Below, piece by piece: positions 1-10,378 of a stretch of DNA of 64,000 nt (position 1 is its first letter; the number at the start of each line of letters is the position of its first letter). The notes beneath the pieces were generated by a model. That model saw only the letters and a list, made by a program, of their open reading frames with translations. It did not search any database and was not told where the DNA came from. The stretch is taken from NCBI GenBank assembly GCA_029240245.1, contig JARBTJ010000011.1, positions 1 to 64,000 on the forward strand, written 5' to 3'. The DNA comes from Herbinix sp. GTDB lineage: Bacteria; Bacillota; Clostridia; Lachnospirales; Lachnospiraceae. A program made the position numbers and the translations under genes.

Positions 1-277
1 CCTGCAATCCGCTACAGCAGGGGTGATGTTCTGCCTAGGGTGACTTACTGTAGGGCTGCCCTTTATAAGTGATGTTGACGTCTGGGTCTTACGCAACAGG
101 AATTCGTGAACCGTGTCAGGTCAGGAATGAAGCAGCACTAAGCGAAAGCTCCTGTGTGCCGTAAGGCTACCTGGACCGAGTTAACTGTAAAGGTAACGCT
201 TATGGTAAGCATTCGAAGCAGAGCGCACGGAATTAAATATAACATAATCAGAAATGCAGCATGCATTTCTTTTTTTG
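1..277 (+). ncRNA. ffs: Signal recognition particle RNA (large bacterial type), possibly truncated at the window start, with intrinsic terminator at 251-277
   Basis: Conserved SRP domain-IV-like segment gtgtcaggtcaggaatgaagcagcactaag near 113-141, followed by GAAATGC-agcat-GCATTTC + T7. Confidence 0.85.
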
Positions 278-454
278 TACCATTTTTAATTAAAAATACT
301 TAATTTTACCAAAGATTCTGTATAATGCGATAATTATCTAAGTCTTTTGTACTATACACGTAATTTATACCACATTTCGCTTTTTGTATCGGATTTTATA
401 GTATATAATAGAGACAAAGTGAGTGTAAAATTGGAATGGATAAGGCGGTATAAT

Positions 455-2785
455 ATGGAACTGAGGATGAATCCTAATGCTGTAAACCAATTAGTAAAGG
501 GGACCGAAATCTACACAGAAGGAGACCCGGTATTTAGTGTGGCGCTCATATTGAAGGGGCGGGTTTTAATAAGTAACTGTGGAGCAAAAATAAATATGGG
601 TTCAGGAGCATTTCTGGGTGTTAACGATTTATTTGCCGGAAGGTATTTTAGTACATATACTGCCTGTGATGATGTTCTTCTCTATGTTTTTGCAATTAAT
701 AAGGCAGAAGAACTAGAGCAGATTCTATCGGTGAACAAGGATTACCATGGATTTATGGTAGCAGCTTATTATAAAATGATTTATGAACTGGATATGATAG
801 TTCAAGGCGCAGAAAAATTAATGGATGGCGCTTACCAGTTTCTTAAGGACAATTACGCAACATATACCGCTTCCACTGGTATAAGGGAGAATAAGGCAGT
901 TGCAAAACGGCTGGCTGGTTTTTGCGTTCCGGAAAATGATTTGGAATTATTTGCTGATAAGATACGTTATTATGCAGAATGCAGAAAACTTCCCGTTGAG
1001 GTTGTGAAAACATTTTATTCCTATGGAAATGAGATTACGTTATACCAGGTTGAGGATCAGGCCAATATGATTAACCGTCAGATGGAAGCGTTAAAAAAGC
1101 TGTCCGCAGGATTGGTTTACTTGGCAGAGGGAATGGTTGACGGCAGTGATACCTGTCTTTTTGAGTTGGTTGCAGCGAATACACTGGAAATGGATAGCGC
1201 GGACAACAACGGTGAGGATGCTATGAATGTTCTGGATGACATCATCGATGAGGTAAATAAGATAGAGATATTTATAGACCGCTATATGGGGCAAAGCTGG
1301 AAGGCTGACCGGGAGAAAATGGAGCAAATCTATCACAAACTACTGACCGCTCCGAGGGATAAAAAGTATCACACTAAGACGCAGACAATGTATTCCGAAA
1401 AAGATTCTGCACAAGCTTTAGAACAGCTAAGCGATTCCTTTAAGACAATACTTGAATACTCCGGAATTAATACAGACCGTGCTGAGGAAATGCAGAAATC
1501 CATGCGGGATTATATTAACTTAAGAGATAAAACGGATATGGAGGATAGCTCAAGATCATTAAGAAGAAAGCTGACGGAGGATTACTATGAACTGTATCGA
1601 AACGTCTTTTTGGAAAACTATCGTCATAAAAGCGCTTCGAGAATCATTGACCTTTTTTTAAATTATGGATATGCTGACGAAAGACTTCTTACGGAGGAAC
1701 AGTTGATCTCAATCTATTATCTGGAGCAGGGAACAAAAGAGGGTCATTGCAACGTATATTCGATCGGGGAATGGTTGACCTTAATTTATGAGGGAAAAAA
1801 GGAACCATCAAAGAATGAATTTGATTTAGAATATTCAGAAATGGTGGCGGGATTACGAAAACAGGCAAAGCTTACGGATGCAGAGGTGAAAGAGTGGCTT
1901 ACCAGTCCGGAGCGAAAGCTGGAATATGAGATTCAAAATATGTTTCGGTACAATAATCGTCTGGCGAATGGACAAATTACAACATTTGTACCCTATTTAC
2001 ATAAGGAAGCTTTATCTGACAGACTGGATAAAATATTGTTAACGCCTAAGAAAGTCAATGAGGCAGTTAACGAGCTGTTAAAAATCGATTACTCCATTTT
2101 TTACCGTGAACTTCTCTATGTAAATAATGAAAAAAATATCACAAAAGAATATATTATAAAAAATATTTACCCAGATATCATTCTCTTACCCATTATGGGC
2201 AATAACGCAATTATGTGGCAAGAAATTGCAGGTAAGAGAAGGGACAGTGCGGGTCGGTTCTTATTGCCTGTATTTACGGAGATCAACTTGAAATCTTTAT
2301 TGGTGCGGTTATTCGGAAGGTTCCGCTGGGAGCTGTGCAGAAGCCTGGAGGGTTCTGCATGGAATGATATCAAGCATAAATCGCTTACCTCCGAATATTC
2401 GGATTATCTGCAGTTTTACCGTAGGAATAAGGAGTTATCCGAGGAGAAAAAGGAAAAGATAAAGTTTCAGATACAAAAAGGACGAAATAGTAGCAGGGAG
2501 ATTTTTGTGCTGGATTATGAGCAGTGGATTGTTTACGAGGCTATGGGAGCAATTAAATTAAATAAGCCGGTCAGGGAACTGATGGCTACCTATTGCCCGT
2601 TTTCCAGGGAAATTCGTGATAACATGAGACTACAGCCGTTATTTGAGGAAGCTATGTCACGGTATTACAGGGAAAAATTGAAAAAAGTCCGGGAAATTGA
2701 GAACAGACACCGAAATCTACAAAAAGAACAAATTGAGCTTACGGTAGAGTTGATGGATACACTCACCTTTTATAGGGATTTATAG
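455..2785 (+). CDS. Cyclic nucleotide-binding-like domain protein (large, ~776 aa from the internal ATG; track ORF starts at 347)
   Basis: Long ORF; N-terminal sequence (TEGDPVFSVALILKGRVLI...GAFLGVNDLFAG) resembles a cNMP-binding/Crp-like beta-roll; ATG at 455 preferred. Confidence 0.6.
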   Translation: MELRMNPNAVNQLVKGTEIYTEGDPVFSVALILKGRVLISNCGAKINMGSGAFLGVNDLFAGRYFSTYTACDDVLLYVFAINKAEELEQILSVNKDYHGFMVAAYYKMIYELDMIVQGAEKLMDGAYQFLKDNYATYTASTGIRENKAVAKRLAGFCVPENDLELFADKIRYYAECRKLPVEVVKTFYSYGNEITLYQVEDQANMINRQMEALKKLSAGLVYLAEGMVDGSDTCLFELVAANTLEMDSADNNGEDAMNVLDDIIDEVNKIEIFIDRYMGQSWKADREKMEQIYHKLLTAPRDKKYHTKTQTMYSEKDSAQALEQLSDSFKTILEYSGINTDRAEEMQKSMRDYINLRDKTDMEDSSRSLRRKLTEDYYELYRNVFLENYRHKSASRIIDLFLNYGYADERLLTEEQLISIYYLEQGTKEGHCNVYSIGEWLTLIYEGKKEPSKNEFDLEYSEMVAGLRKQAKLTDAEVKEWLTSPERKLEYEIQNMFRYNNRLANGQITTFVPYLHKEALSDRLDKILLTPKKVNEAVNELLKIDYSIFYRELLYVNNEKNITKEYIIKNIYPDIILLPIMGNNAIMWQEIAGKRRDSAGRFLLPVFTEINLKSLLVRLFGRFRWELCRSLEGSAWNDIKHKSLTSEYSDYLQFYRRNKELSEEKKEKIKFQIQKGRNSSREIFVLDYEQWIVYEAMGAIKLNKPVRELMATYCPFSREIRDNMRLQPLFEEAMSRYYREKLKKVREIENRHRNLQKEQIELTVELMDTLTFYRDL

Positions 2786-2868
2786 AGGGTGTGCATTTTG
2801 CTTGTTTAAACTGTTGAATAATGGTAGTATAATATTAGAAAACGATACTTGCCTTGGAGGTTTCACAG

Positions 2869-3582
2869 GTGCTGGAGCTGGTAAATGTTAAAAAATATTT
2901 CAAAGATAACAGAGCGGTGGATGGAATTTCATTCTTTTTAAACGAGGGTGAAATTCTTGGATTAATTGGAGCAAATGGTGCCGGAAAATCAACAACTATT
3001 TCGATGATAGCAACACTGCTTGTGCCGGATGAAGGCAACATTTACTATAGGGGACAGGATATCGTCAAAAATCCCGGCTTTCTGAGAAACAGTCTGGGCT
3101 ATGTTCCCCAGGAGATAGCTCTTTATCCTTCCTTAAGTGGATTGGATAACTTAAAGTTTTGGGGTAAGGCAAACCATATTCGAGGTAACAGACTAAAGCA
3201 AAGCATTGCACAAGTCAGTCGGATGATTAACCTATCAGACGAAGTACTTCATAAAAAGGTGATCACTTACTCGGGAGGTATGAAACGAAGGCTGAACATT
3301 GGCGCAGCTTTGCTTCATGAACCAAGACTTGTAATTATGGATGAGCCTACCGTCGGGTTGGATGTAGAATCCAGAAATCAAATACTAGAAGCTGTCCTGG
3401 CACTAAAAAAACAAGGTGCGGCCGTCATCTATGCAGGTCATTACCTGGAAGAGATGGAGCGGATTTGCGATAAAATATGTGTGATAGATCGTGGAAAGTG
3501 TGTACTTTTCGGAGACAAGGAAATACTGCTTTCCGGAAATAAGAGCCTCGAACAGCTCTATCTGGAGGGGAAAGCCAGGTAA
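2869..3582 (+). CDS. ABC transporter ATP-binding protein (no adjacent permease)
   Basis: Walker A GANGAGKST, signature YSGGMKRR, Walker B LVIMDEPTVGLD; GTG start at 2869 with ggagg at 2856-2860. Confidence 0.85.
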   Translation: MLELVNVKKYFKDNRAVDGISFFLNEGEILGLIGANGAGKSTTISMIATLLVPDEGNIYYRGQDIVKNPGFLRNSLGYVPQEIALYPSLSGLDNLKFWGKANHIRGNRLKQSIAQVSRMINLSDEVLHKKVITYSGGMKRRLNIGAALLHEPRLVIMDEPTVGLDVESRNQILEAVLALKKQGAAVIYAGHYLEEMERICDKICVIDRGKCVLFGDKEILLSGNKSLEQLYLEGKAR

Positions 3583-3623
3583 AAGCACGTTTACATGAAC
3601 TTATTTACAAAGGAGGTAAAAGC

Positions 3624-5114
3624 ATGGGAAGCTACGAAAATATCGTAAAGATTGAAGAGATGCGGAGAAAAACAGATGATGGAGATTATCTGTCTGCTCA
3701 GAAGATATTAGATACCATGAGCCATAAAAAAGTTAAGAATTTAGCTGATTTAGGTCTGATGGCAGATATTTATACAAATAACGAACGTTACGATGAAGCC
3801 ATGGAGCTGCTTCTTAGAATATATCAGAAGACAAAGACCAGAAAAATTATCTTCCAGATGATTGAGATCTCGATTAAGAATAATAAGCCGGAGGATGCAG
3901 AACAATATCTGACTGAATACGTAAAGATTGCTCCAAAGGATTTTTATAAATATATCTTTCGCTTTCGAATTGGAAAGCTCAAACAGGAACCTTTCGAAAC
4001 ACTCATTGAAACTTTGGAATCCTTAAAGGAGGAAGAATATCTTGAAAAATGGGGTTATGAACTTGCGAAGCTTTATTATAAAGCCGGAAGGGAAGAGGAT
4101 TGTATTCGGGAGTGCTCCGATATCATTCTTTGGTTTGGCGAAGGAACCTATGTGGAAAAAGCGAAGTTATTAAAAGCATATTATTCCGGTGAAACCGGTA
4201 AGGATGAAATGCTTGAGGAATTAAAACGCAGGGCTGCAGGAGAAAAAAGAAAAGATATCCCGGAACCAACCGAGGAAGTGTCAGAGGAAGAGCATAAGGA
4301 AATAGTGACTGATTTAGAACAGGACTCCATTTTTGATAATGAATATTCTGTGATAGATACGGAATCGGAATATTCTATAGATAATTTAAAACAGGACGTT
4401 GAGAATATCTTAACAGAAGACGCAGAAGGGGTATCTGCAGTGGCTTGTGAGCCATCTGTCATTATGTCCGAACAGGAGCTTGCTGAGCGTGAGGTGGAGG
4501 AAACAATTTATAAGCTTTTAGTGGAAGAGGAGATGGGGGAAGAGGATAAATGGCTTAAGGACCAGTCAAATGAGCTGGGCTTGGATCTTGAGAATATTTT
4601 CTGTGATTTCCTTCACGTAAAACAGGTAAAGAAACAATTGGTAGAAAGCTTGGAAATCATAATCAAGGAACCTTCACAGAGCATCCAGATGATGATAACC
4701 GGTTCAAAAAAATCAGGAAAGACGGCGCTTGCTAAGGACTTAACCATATTTTTTAACAAAATCGGTAGATTAAAGACAACTAGAATTGCAAAGATTAATG
4801 CCGACAAATTAAATCATGTGGATCTAATGGCAAAAAAAGCAACCTTAAAGGATTGCTGTTTCATCATTGAAGATGCAAGCGAGTTAAAGAAGTCAACCAT
4901 TGATAAGCTGTTGGATTTGATTCAATATTTTCATGGGGATATTATCGTCATCCTCGAGGATGAAAAGAAAAATATGAATAAGCTGTTTCGGGAATGTCCG
5001 AAGCTGATGGATTTAATAAAGAACAGAATACATTTGCCAGAGTATACGACGGAGGACTTGCTGGGCTTTTCTGAGGCTTATGCAGCACGGAAGGATTTTG
5101 ACGCTATACCTTAA
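3624..5114 (+). CDS. TPR-like protein with C-terminal P-loop NTPase-like domain
   Basis: 496-aa ORF with good RBS (aaaggaggtaaaagcatg); TPR-like helical repeats and Walker A-like TGSKKSGKTALAK. Confidence 0.6.
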   Translation: MGSYENIVKIEEMRRKTDDGDYLSAQKILDTMSHKKVKNLADLGLMADIYTNNERYDEAMELLLRIYQKTKTRKIIFQMIEISIKNNKPEDAEQYLTEYVKIAPKDFYKYIFRFRIGKLKQEPFETLIETLESLKEEEYLEKWGYELAKLYYKAGREEDCIRECSDIILWFGEGTYVEKAKLLKAYYSGETGKDEMLEELKRRAAGEKRKDIPEPTEEVSEEEHKEIVTDLEQDSIFDNEYSVIDTESEYSIDNLKQDVENILTEDAEGVSAVACEPSVIMSEQELAEREVEETIYKLLVEEEMGEEDKWLKDQSNELGLDLENIFCDFLHVKQVKKQLVESLEIIIKEPSQSIQMMITGSKKSGKTALAKDLTIFFNKIGRLKTTRIAKINADKLNHVDLMAKKATLKDCCFIIEDASELKKSTIDKLLDLIQYFHGDIIVILEDEKKNMNKLFRECPKLMDLIKNRIHLPEYTTEDLLGFSEAYAARKDFDAIP

Positions 5115-5460
5115 ATTGTATTGTTATCTCGTTAGGCAATTTCTGGCCTTTTTTTGACATGACGTTAGTTGTGACATGTAACAGATAAGATTCATTTTTA
5201 CTATAACGTTCCGTTGGCTCAATTTCGATGTAGTTGTTGACGGAATCATAGCGTATATTCGTCTGCAACGGTGTCTGATTAAGAGAGGTTACGTACAAAT
5301 TACGGTTATTTACGGTCGTAGGATTTAATGGTGCTGTAAATTTAATTCTCCAAACGAAGTTACCTGTTTTAAATTTTAAATTTTGCTTCACACGATTTTT
5401 GTTACTGCCGGTGATGGCTTCTATTGTGATAAAGTTATTAGCCATATTAATCATCTCCAT
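5104..5460 (-). CDS. Small Ig-like (SbsA-type) domain protein
   Basis: ORF with beta-strand-rich sequence (VWRIKFTAPLNPTTVNNRNLYVT...); convergent with the TPR gene and overlapping it by 11 bp. Confidence 0.5.
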   Translation of the reverse strand: MEMINMANNFITIEAITGSNKNRVKQNLKFKTGNFVWRIKFTAPLNPTTVNNRNLYVTSLNQTPLQTNIRYDSVNNYIEIEPTERYSKNESYLLHVTTNVMSKKGQKLPNEITIQFKV

Positions 5461-5794
5461 CTGGATAGTGAGTATTTGTTTATTCTATTATACCATACAA
5501 ATTACAAATTTCAACAGTTTGGGTCTAATATCCTGATTTTACATAGGATAGGCATATAAAATCAGAAAACTGGCATTAAGTGGCGGAAATTATGCTAAAT
5601 ACCTTAAAAATAACAAACATACATACGAATATATTCTCATGCGATACTTAAAATATAAGTATCAATTATTATTTAAATAAGTCATAATTTATAACAATTT
5701 TACCAATGGATATCGTAAGGAGTGATGCCGACATAAACCTACAAAAAAGGAATAAAATGTAAGGATTGAGCGACCTGGGTTTTACAAAAAACAA

Positions 5795-5822
5795 TTTACA
5801 AAACCCTACATTGTGGTATAAT
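5795..5822 (+). promoter_or_regulatory. Sigma-A-like promoter upstream of murA
   Basis: TTTACA - 16 bp - TATAAT. Confidence 0.55.
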
Positions 5823-5914
5823 CAGAATGGTGGATAAAATTTTAACAAAATATTTACTTATTTTCTATGCAAAATTAACAAGCATTAGTTCGATTGAATG
5901 AGCAGAGGTGTGCA

Positions 5915-7213
5915 ATGGAGCAGTATATTATTAAAGGTGGGAGGCCACTGACAGGGGAAGTAATGGTTGGTGGTGCTAAGAATGCTGCGTTGGGAATTAT
6001 AGCTGCAGCAGTAATGACCGATGAAACAGTTAAGATTGAAAATGTTCCGGATGTGAAGGACATTAATTATATGTTACAGGCGATTGAAGATATCGGTGCA
6101 AAGGTTGACCGTATTAATAAAAATACAGTAAAAATAAATGCTAGTAAGATTAATACGGTAAATGTGGACTTTGATTATATCAGAAAAATACGTGCATCCT
6201 ATTACCTTGTAGGTGCGCTGCTGGGTAAATGTAAAAATGCGCAGGTTCCACTTCCCGGCGGCTGTAATATAGGAAGCAGGCCCATTGACCAACATATAAA
6301 AGGCTTTGAAGCATTAGGCGCAGCCGTTAAGATTGAGCACGGTTTAATTTGTGCAAATACCGACAATTTGAAAGGCAACCATATTTATTTTGATGGTGTC
6401 AGTGTCGGAGCTACCATTAATACGATGCTGGCTGCGTGTATGGCGGATGGCCTGACCATACTGGAAAATGCCGCAAAAGAGCCCCATGTTGTTGATGTGG
6501 CAAATTTCTTAAATAGTATGGGTGCCAACATTAAGGGAACCGGTACGGATATTATCCGTATCAAAGGAGTACCAAAGCTTCATGGCAGCGAATATTCCAT
6601 TATACCTGATCAAATTGAGGCAGGAACCTTTATGTTTGCTGCAGCGGCATCAAAAGGTGATATATTAATTAAAAACGTGATTCCAAAGCATTTGGAAGCA
6701 ATCACAGCGAAACTTCTGGAAATTGGTGCGCAGGTAGTGGAATTTGATGATGCAATCAGAGTAAGAGCGTGCGGTAAATTAGGACATTCCCATGTCAAGA
6801 CTTTAGTCTATCCGGGATTTCCTACGGATATGCAGCCACAAATGACAACTTTGTTAGCAGTATCCCAGGGTACCAGTATTGTTACGGAAAGTATTTTTGA
6901 TAATCGTTTTAAATATGTAGATGAATTATCCAGAATGGGTGCATCGATTAAGGTGGAAAGTAATACTGCAATAATCGATGGAGTTGATAAATTAACCGGA
7001 GCTACAGTTTGGGCACCTGACTTACGTGCAGGAGCAGCTCTTGTAATCGCAGGCTTAATGGCTGACGGATATACAGTGGTTGAACCGGTGGATTACATTG
7101 AACGCGGATACGAAAATTTTGAAGAGAAAATGCAGCAATTAGGTGCGGCTATCACAAAGATTGATTCAGAAGATATTAAGGCAATCCGTAAGTTTAAATT
7201 GAAAGTTGGCTGA
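5915..7213 (+). CDS. murA: UDP-N-acetylglucosamine 1-carboxyvinyltransferase
   Basis: MurA family sequence (GGRPLTGEVMVGGAKNAALGIIAAA...; DLRAGAALVIAGLMADG); ATG at 5915. Confidence 0.93.
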   Translation: MEQYIIKGGRPLTGEVMVGGAKNAALGIIAAAVMTDETVKIENVPDVKDINYMLQAIEDIGAKVDRINKNTVKINASKINTVNVDFDYIRKIRASYYLVGALLGKCKNAQVPLPGGCNIGSRPIDQHIKGFEALGAAVKIEHGLICANTDNLKGNHIYFDGVSVGATINTMLAACMADGLTILENAAKEPHVVDVANFLNSMGANIKGTGTDIIRIKGVPKLHGSEYSIIPDQIEAGTFMFAAAASKGDILIKNVIPKHLEAITAKLLEIGAQVVEFDDAIRVRACGKLGHSHVKTLVYPGFPTDMQPQMTTLLAVSQGTSIVTESIFDNRFKYVDELSRMGASIKVESNTAIIDGVDKLTGATVWAPDLRAGAALVIAGLMADGYTVVEPVDYIERGYENFEEKMQQLGAAITKIDSEDIKAIRKFKLKVG

Positions 7214-7226
7214 TAAATACCGATAT

Positions 7227-7265
7227 AAAAAAAGTGCGTCCTCGTATAAAGGATGCACTTTTTTG
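7227..7265 (+). terminator. Intrinsic terminator downstream of murA
   Basis: AAGTGCGTCC...GGATGCACTT followed by TTTT. Confidence 0.75.
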
Positions 7266-7383
7266 TTTAGAAAAACTAGTACTATCGATATAAGATAAAC
7301 GAATTTTTAGCACGCAATAAGATGCCCACTCACTCGTCAGGAAACATAGAAAATGCATATAACACGTCCAAAATGTATTTCAC

Positions 7384-8541
7384 TTATATCAGACGCTCAA
7401 TTATCAAATCCCGCTGTTTTGCCAGATCGATAAATTGATCACCAACCTTGATTAGAGGCCTGGACAGGGCCATCTTATTGATACTTACGATCTCACCGAT
7501 CTCATTATTTGAGAGAAGTACTTTATTGTGTATATGAATCTGAACGATACCCTCTAAGAAAGTCATAATAAACTTCGGGTCATATTTTTGGTATCCCTCT
7601 GTCTCAAACAAATCAATTACTTCAAACGGACAGAGTGGACCACGATATACCCTCGCGCTCGTCATTGCGTCATAGACATCAGCGATGGACACAAGCTTAG
7701 CAAATGAATTAATCTGATTACTACGAAACCCATGGGGATAACCGCTGCCATCACATCGTTCATGATGCATTAAGGCGGCGAGCTTTATTCGCGGATCGAT
7801 CTTCTTACTTTTTAGCAGATGATACCCACGCAGAGCATGAGTTTTAACAATGGAATATTCATCCTCGGTTAATTTTGAAGGCTTTGCTATGATTCGGGAG
7901 GGTATCATCAGCTTCCCGACATCATGCAGTAAGCCGCACAGAGTTATTGAATCTAAATCTCCGGGTGTATATTTCAGCCATTTTCCGATGATGTAACAGA
8001 TGAGGGAAACATTCAGGCTATGGACGTAAGTTGTGTCATCATAATGCCTTAAACAATGGAGCAGCTGAAAAAGTTCGAAGTCAGTATTACATTGGTTAAT
8101 AATATTACTGACATCCTCTAGGAGCTTTGCCGTATCAATTTCCTTCTCCTCAGCTACGATATCATTTAGACTTTCTTTAATTCCGAACAGCATAGTCTGA
8201 TAGGCGGAGTGAAAGCGCATGAAAGCCTCACTGTTTTTGATTTCCTCATAATAGCTGGGAGGACTAACATCCTGAGGAACAGGTGGCAAGTCGTTTTCAA
8301 TAAATATGCTAATATCTGTGATAGCATAGAATTTCAATCTCGTTATTATTTTATCTGTTAAGGTGGTATGGATTGCTATTATAAGATGATTGTCTTTTGT
8401 ATAGATGTCCTCTGCAACAATCATTCCGGGTATAGCCTGATTCGTTAATATCTTTTGTGATTTCATCATTTTCACATGCCCGCAGGTAGGGTGCTCCTTT
8501 CGTTCATCACATGTGTTACAAAATTCAACATTTTTTGACAT
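7384..8541 (-). CDS. HD-GYP domain protein (putative c-di-GMP phosphodiesterase) with N-terminal Cys-rich stretch
   Basis: HD-GYP motifs LLHDVGK...HHERCDGSGYPHG; N-terminus CNTC...CGH. Confidence 0.85.
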   Translation of the reverse strand: MSKNVEFCNTCDERKEHPTCGHVKMMKSQKILTNQAIPGMIVAEDIYTKDNHLIIAIHTTLTDKIITRLKFYAITDISIFIENDLPPVPQDVSPPSYYEEIKNSEAFMRFHSAYQTMLFGIKESLNDIVAEEKEIDTAKLLEDVSNIINQCNTDFELFQLLHCLRHYDDTTYVHSLNVSLICYIIGKWLKYTPGDLDSITLCGLLHDVGKLMIPSRIIAKPSKLTEDEYSIVKTHALRGYHLLKSKKIDPRIKLAALMHHERCDGSGYPHGFRSNQINSFAKLVSIADVYDAMTSARVYRGPLCPFEVIDLFETEGYQKYDPKFIMTFLEGIVQIHIHNKVLLSNNEIGEIVSINKMALSRPLIKVGDQFIDLAKQRDLIIERLI

Positions 8542-8663
8542 AGACTTAGTATAAGTAAATGGCTTACAAATGTCAATTCATTTCCATTAAAAAAATTCCT
8601 TGACGAACCATAGTTTTCGGTATATGCTAATCTCAGAAAAAATAATTCCATATTTTAATATTT

Positions 8664-8810
8664 CTCTTATTCAGAGTGACGGAGAGTAAAGGCTCGATGA
8701 AGTCACGGCAACCCCATATTACGGAAGGTGCCAACCTGAGCGAGTAATCGAACAATAAGAGGATTTGATGAATCAGGTATCAAGTCCGCTTATTGCGGGC
8801 TTATTTTTTT
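8664..8810 (+). promoter_or_regulatory. SAM-I (S-box) riboswitch with terminator (8782-8810), upstream of metK
   Basis: ctcttattcagagtgacggagagtaaaggctcgatgaagtcacggcaacc...ggtgccaa...aacaataagag followed by AAGTCCGCTTATTGCGGGCTTATTTTTTT; genomic context metK. Confidence 0.88.
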
Positions 8811-8921
8811 CTTAAAGACAGCTTAGTAATGCTTAATAGAGGATAAACTAACATAAAGCAGCCAAAAAACAGGAAATATAATTGAGAGCCGTTTGTTTGC
8901 ATAAACGGAATTGGAGGAACT

Positions 8922-10112
8922 ATGCAGAAAAAATTATTTACATCCGAATCAGTAACAGAAGGCCATCCGGATAAAATTTGCGATCAGATATCAGACGCAG
9001 TGCTGGATGCATTGTTGTCACAGGACCCGATGAGCCGGGTTGCCTGCGAGACTGCCATCACCACCGGGTTGGTTCTTGTCATGGGTGAAATTACCACAGA
9101 GGGATACGTGGATATTCAAAAAATAGCGAGAGATACCATAAGAGAAATAGGGTATGATAAATCAGAATACGGATTTGATGCAAATACCTGCGGTGTAATT
9201 GTTGCTCTTGATGAGCAGTCGAAGGATATTGCAATGGGAGTGGACAAGTCCCTTGAGGTGAAGGAGCATTTGACAGAAAAAGAGGATTTAGCATCCATCG
9301 GTGCCGGAGATCAGGGAATGATGTTCGGGTATGCAACCAATGAGACAGAAGAATACATGCCATATCCAATATCACTGGCTCATAAGCTGACAAAGCAGCT
9401 TACGAAGGTTAGAAAAGAGAACATATTAGATTATTTAAGACCGGATGGAAAATCCCAGGTTACGGTGGAATATGATGAGAACGGAAAACCGATTCATTTG
9501 AATGCGGTTGTACTTTCAACCCAGCATAACGAGACGGTAACTATTGAACAGCTTAGAAAAGATGTTAAAAAATATGTTCTCGATGCGATCCTGCCGAAAG
9601 AGCTGGTGGATGAGAGTACAAAATTCTTTATCAATCCGACCGGACGTTTTGTTATCGGTGGTCCTAACGGCGACAGCGGTTTAACCGGAAGAAAGATCAT
9701 TGTTGATACCTACGGTGGTTACGCAAGACATGGCGGTGGAGCATTTTCCGGTAAGGACTGTACAAAGGTGGACCGTTCCGCATCCTATGCAGCCCGTTAC
9801 GTTGCTAAAAATATTGTGGCTGCAGGTTTGGCTGACCGATGTGAAATTCAGCTTTCTTATGCGATCGGAGTGGCTGAGCCTACCTCCATCATGCTGGATA
9901 CCTTTGGTACAGGAAAGCTGTCCGATGAAAAGCTGTCCGATATCATCCGTAAGCATTTTGACTTACGTCCCGCAGGCATTATTAAAATGTTGGATTTAAG
10001 AAAACCGATTTACAAAAAAACTGCGGCATACGGCCATTTTGGAAGAAATGATTTAGACCTTCCGTGGGAGAGATTGGACAAAAAAGAAATTTTGATGAGT
10101 TATCTCGGTTAA
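8922..10112 (+). CDS. metK: S-adenosylmethionine synthase
   Basis: MetK signatures [25 protein letters not shown] and GGGAFSGKD. Confidence 0.96.
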   Translation: MQKKLFTSESVTEGHPDKICDQISDAVLDALLSQDPMSRVACETAITTGLVLVMGEITTEGYVDIQKIARDTIREIGYDKSEYGFDANTCGVIVALDEQSKDIAMGVDKSLEVKEHLTEKEDLASIGAGDQGMMFGYATNETEEYMPYPISLAHKLTKQLTKVRKENILDYLRPDGKSQVTVEYDENGKPIHLNAVVLSTQHNETVTIEQLRKDVKKYVLDAILPKELVDESTKFFINPTGRFVIGGPNGDSGLTGRKIIVDTYGGYARHGGGAFSGKDCTKVDRSASYAARYVAKNIVAAGLADRCEIQLSYAIGVAEPTSIMLDTFGTGKLSDEKLSDIIRKHFDLRPAGIIKMLDLRKPIYKKTAAYGHFGRNDLDLPWERLDKKEILMSYLG

Positions 10113-10209
10113 TTAGAAATTCTTTCAAAAGCTTAAAAGACTAAGTCTTATACCGGAATGCATGTGAATAGGAATAACCGACTTAATAAATAGGTTCATA
10201 ATGATTTTT

Positions 10210-10242
10210 AAGGTACTGCTTTCATCGGCGGTGCCTTTTTTT
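10210..10242 (+). terminator. Intrinsic terminator downstream of metK
   Basis: AAGGTACTGCTTTCATCGGCGGTGCCTTTTTTT. Confidence 0.6.
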
Positions 10243-10378
10243 CACTTTGATCTAATTTCATGAATTCTTTAGAAATATCATAGTAACTTAATAGAAAACT
10301 TAAAATGAGTATGATATACTAAATATGGTACAAAACTTACTGATAGGAAAAATAAATTAGATTGAGGTGTAGAAGCAT

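Noticed and set aside
9091-9999. Several overlapping ORFs inside metK (both strands)
   Set aside because: Alternative frames of a confidently identified housekeeping gene, without RBS support
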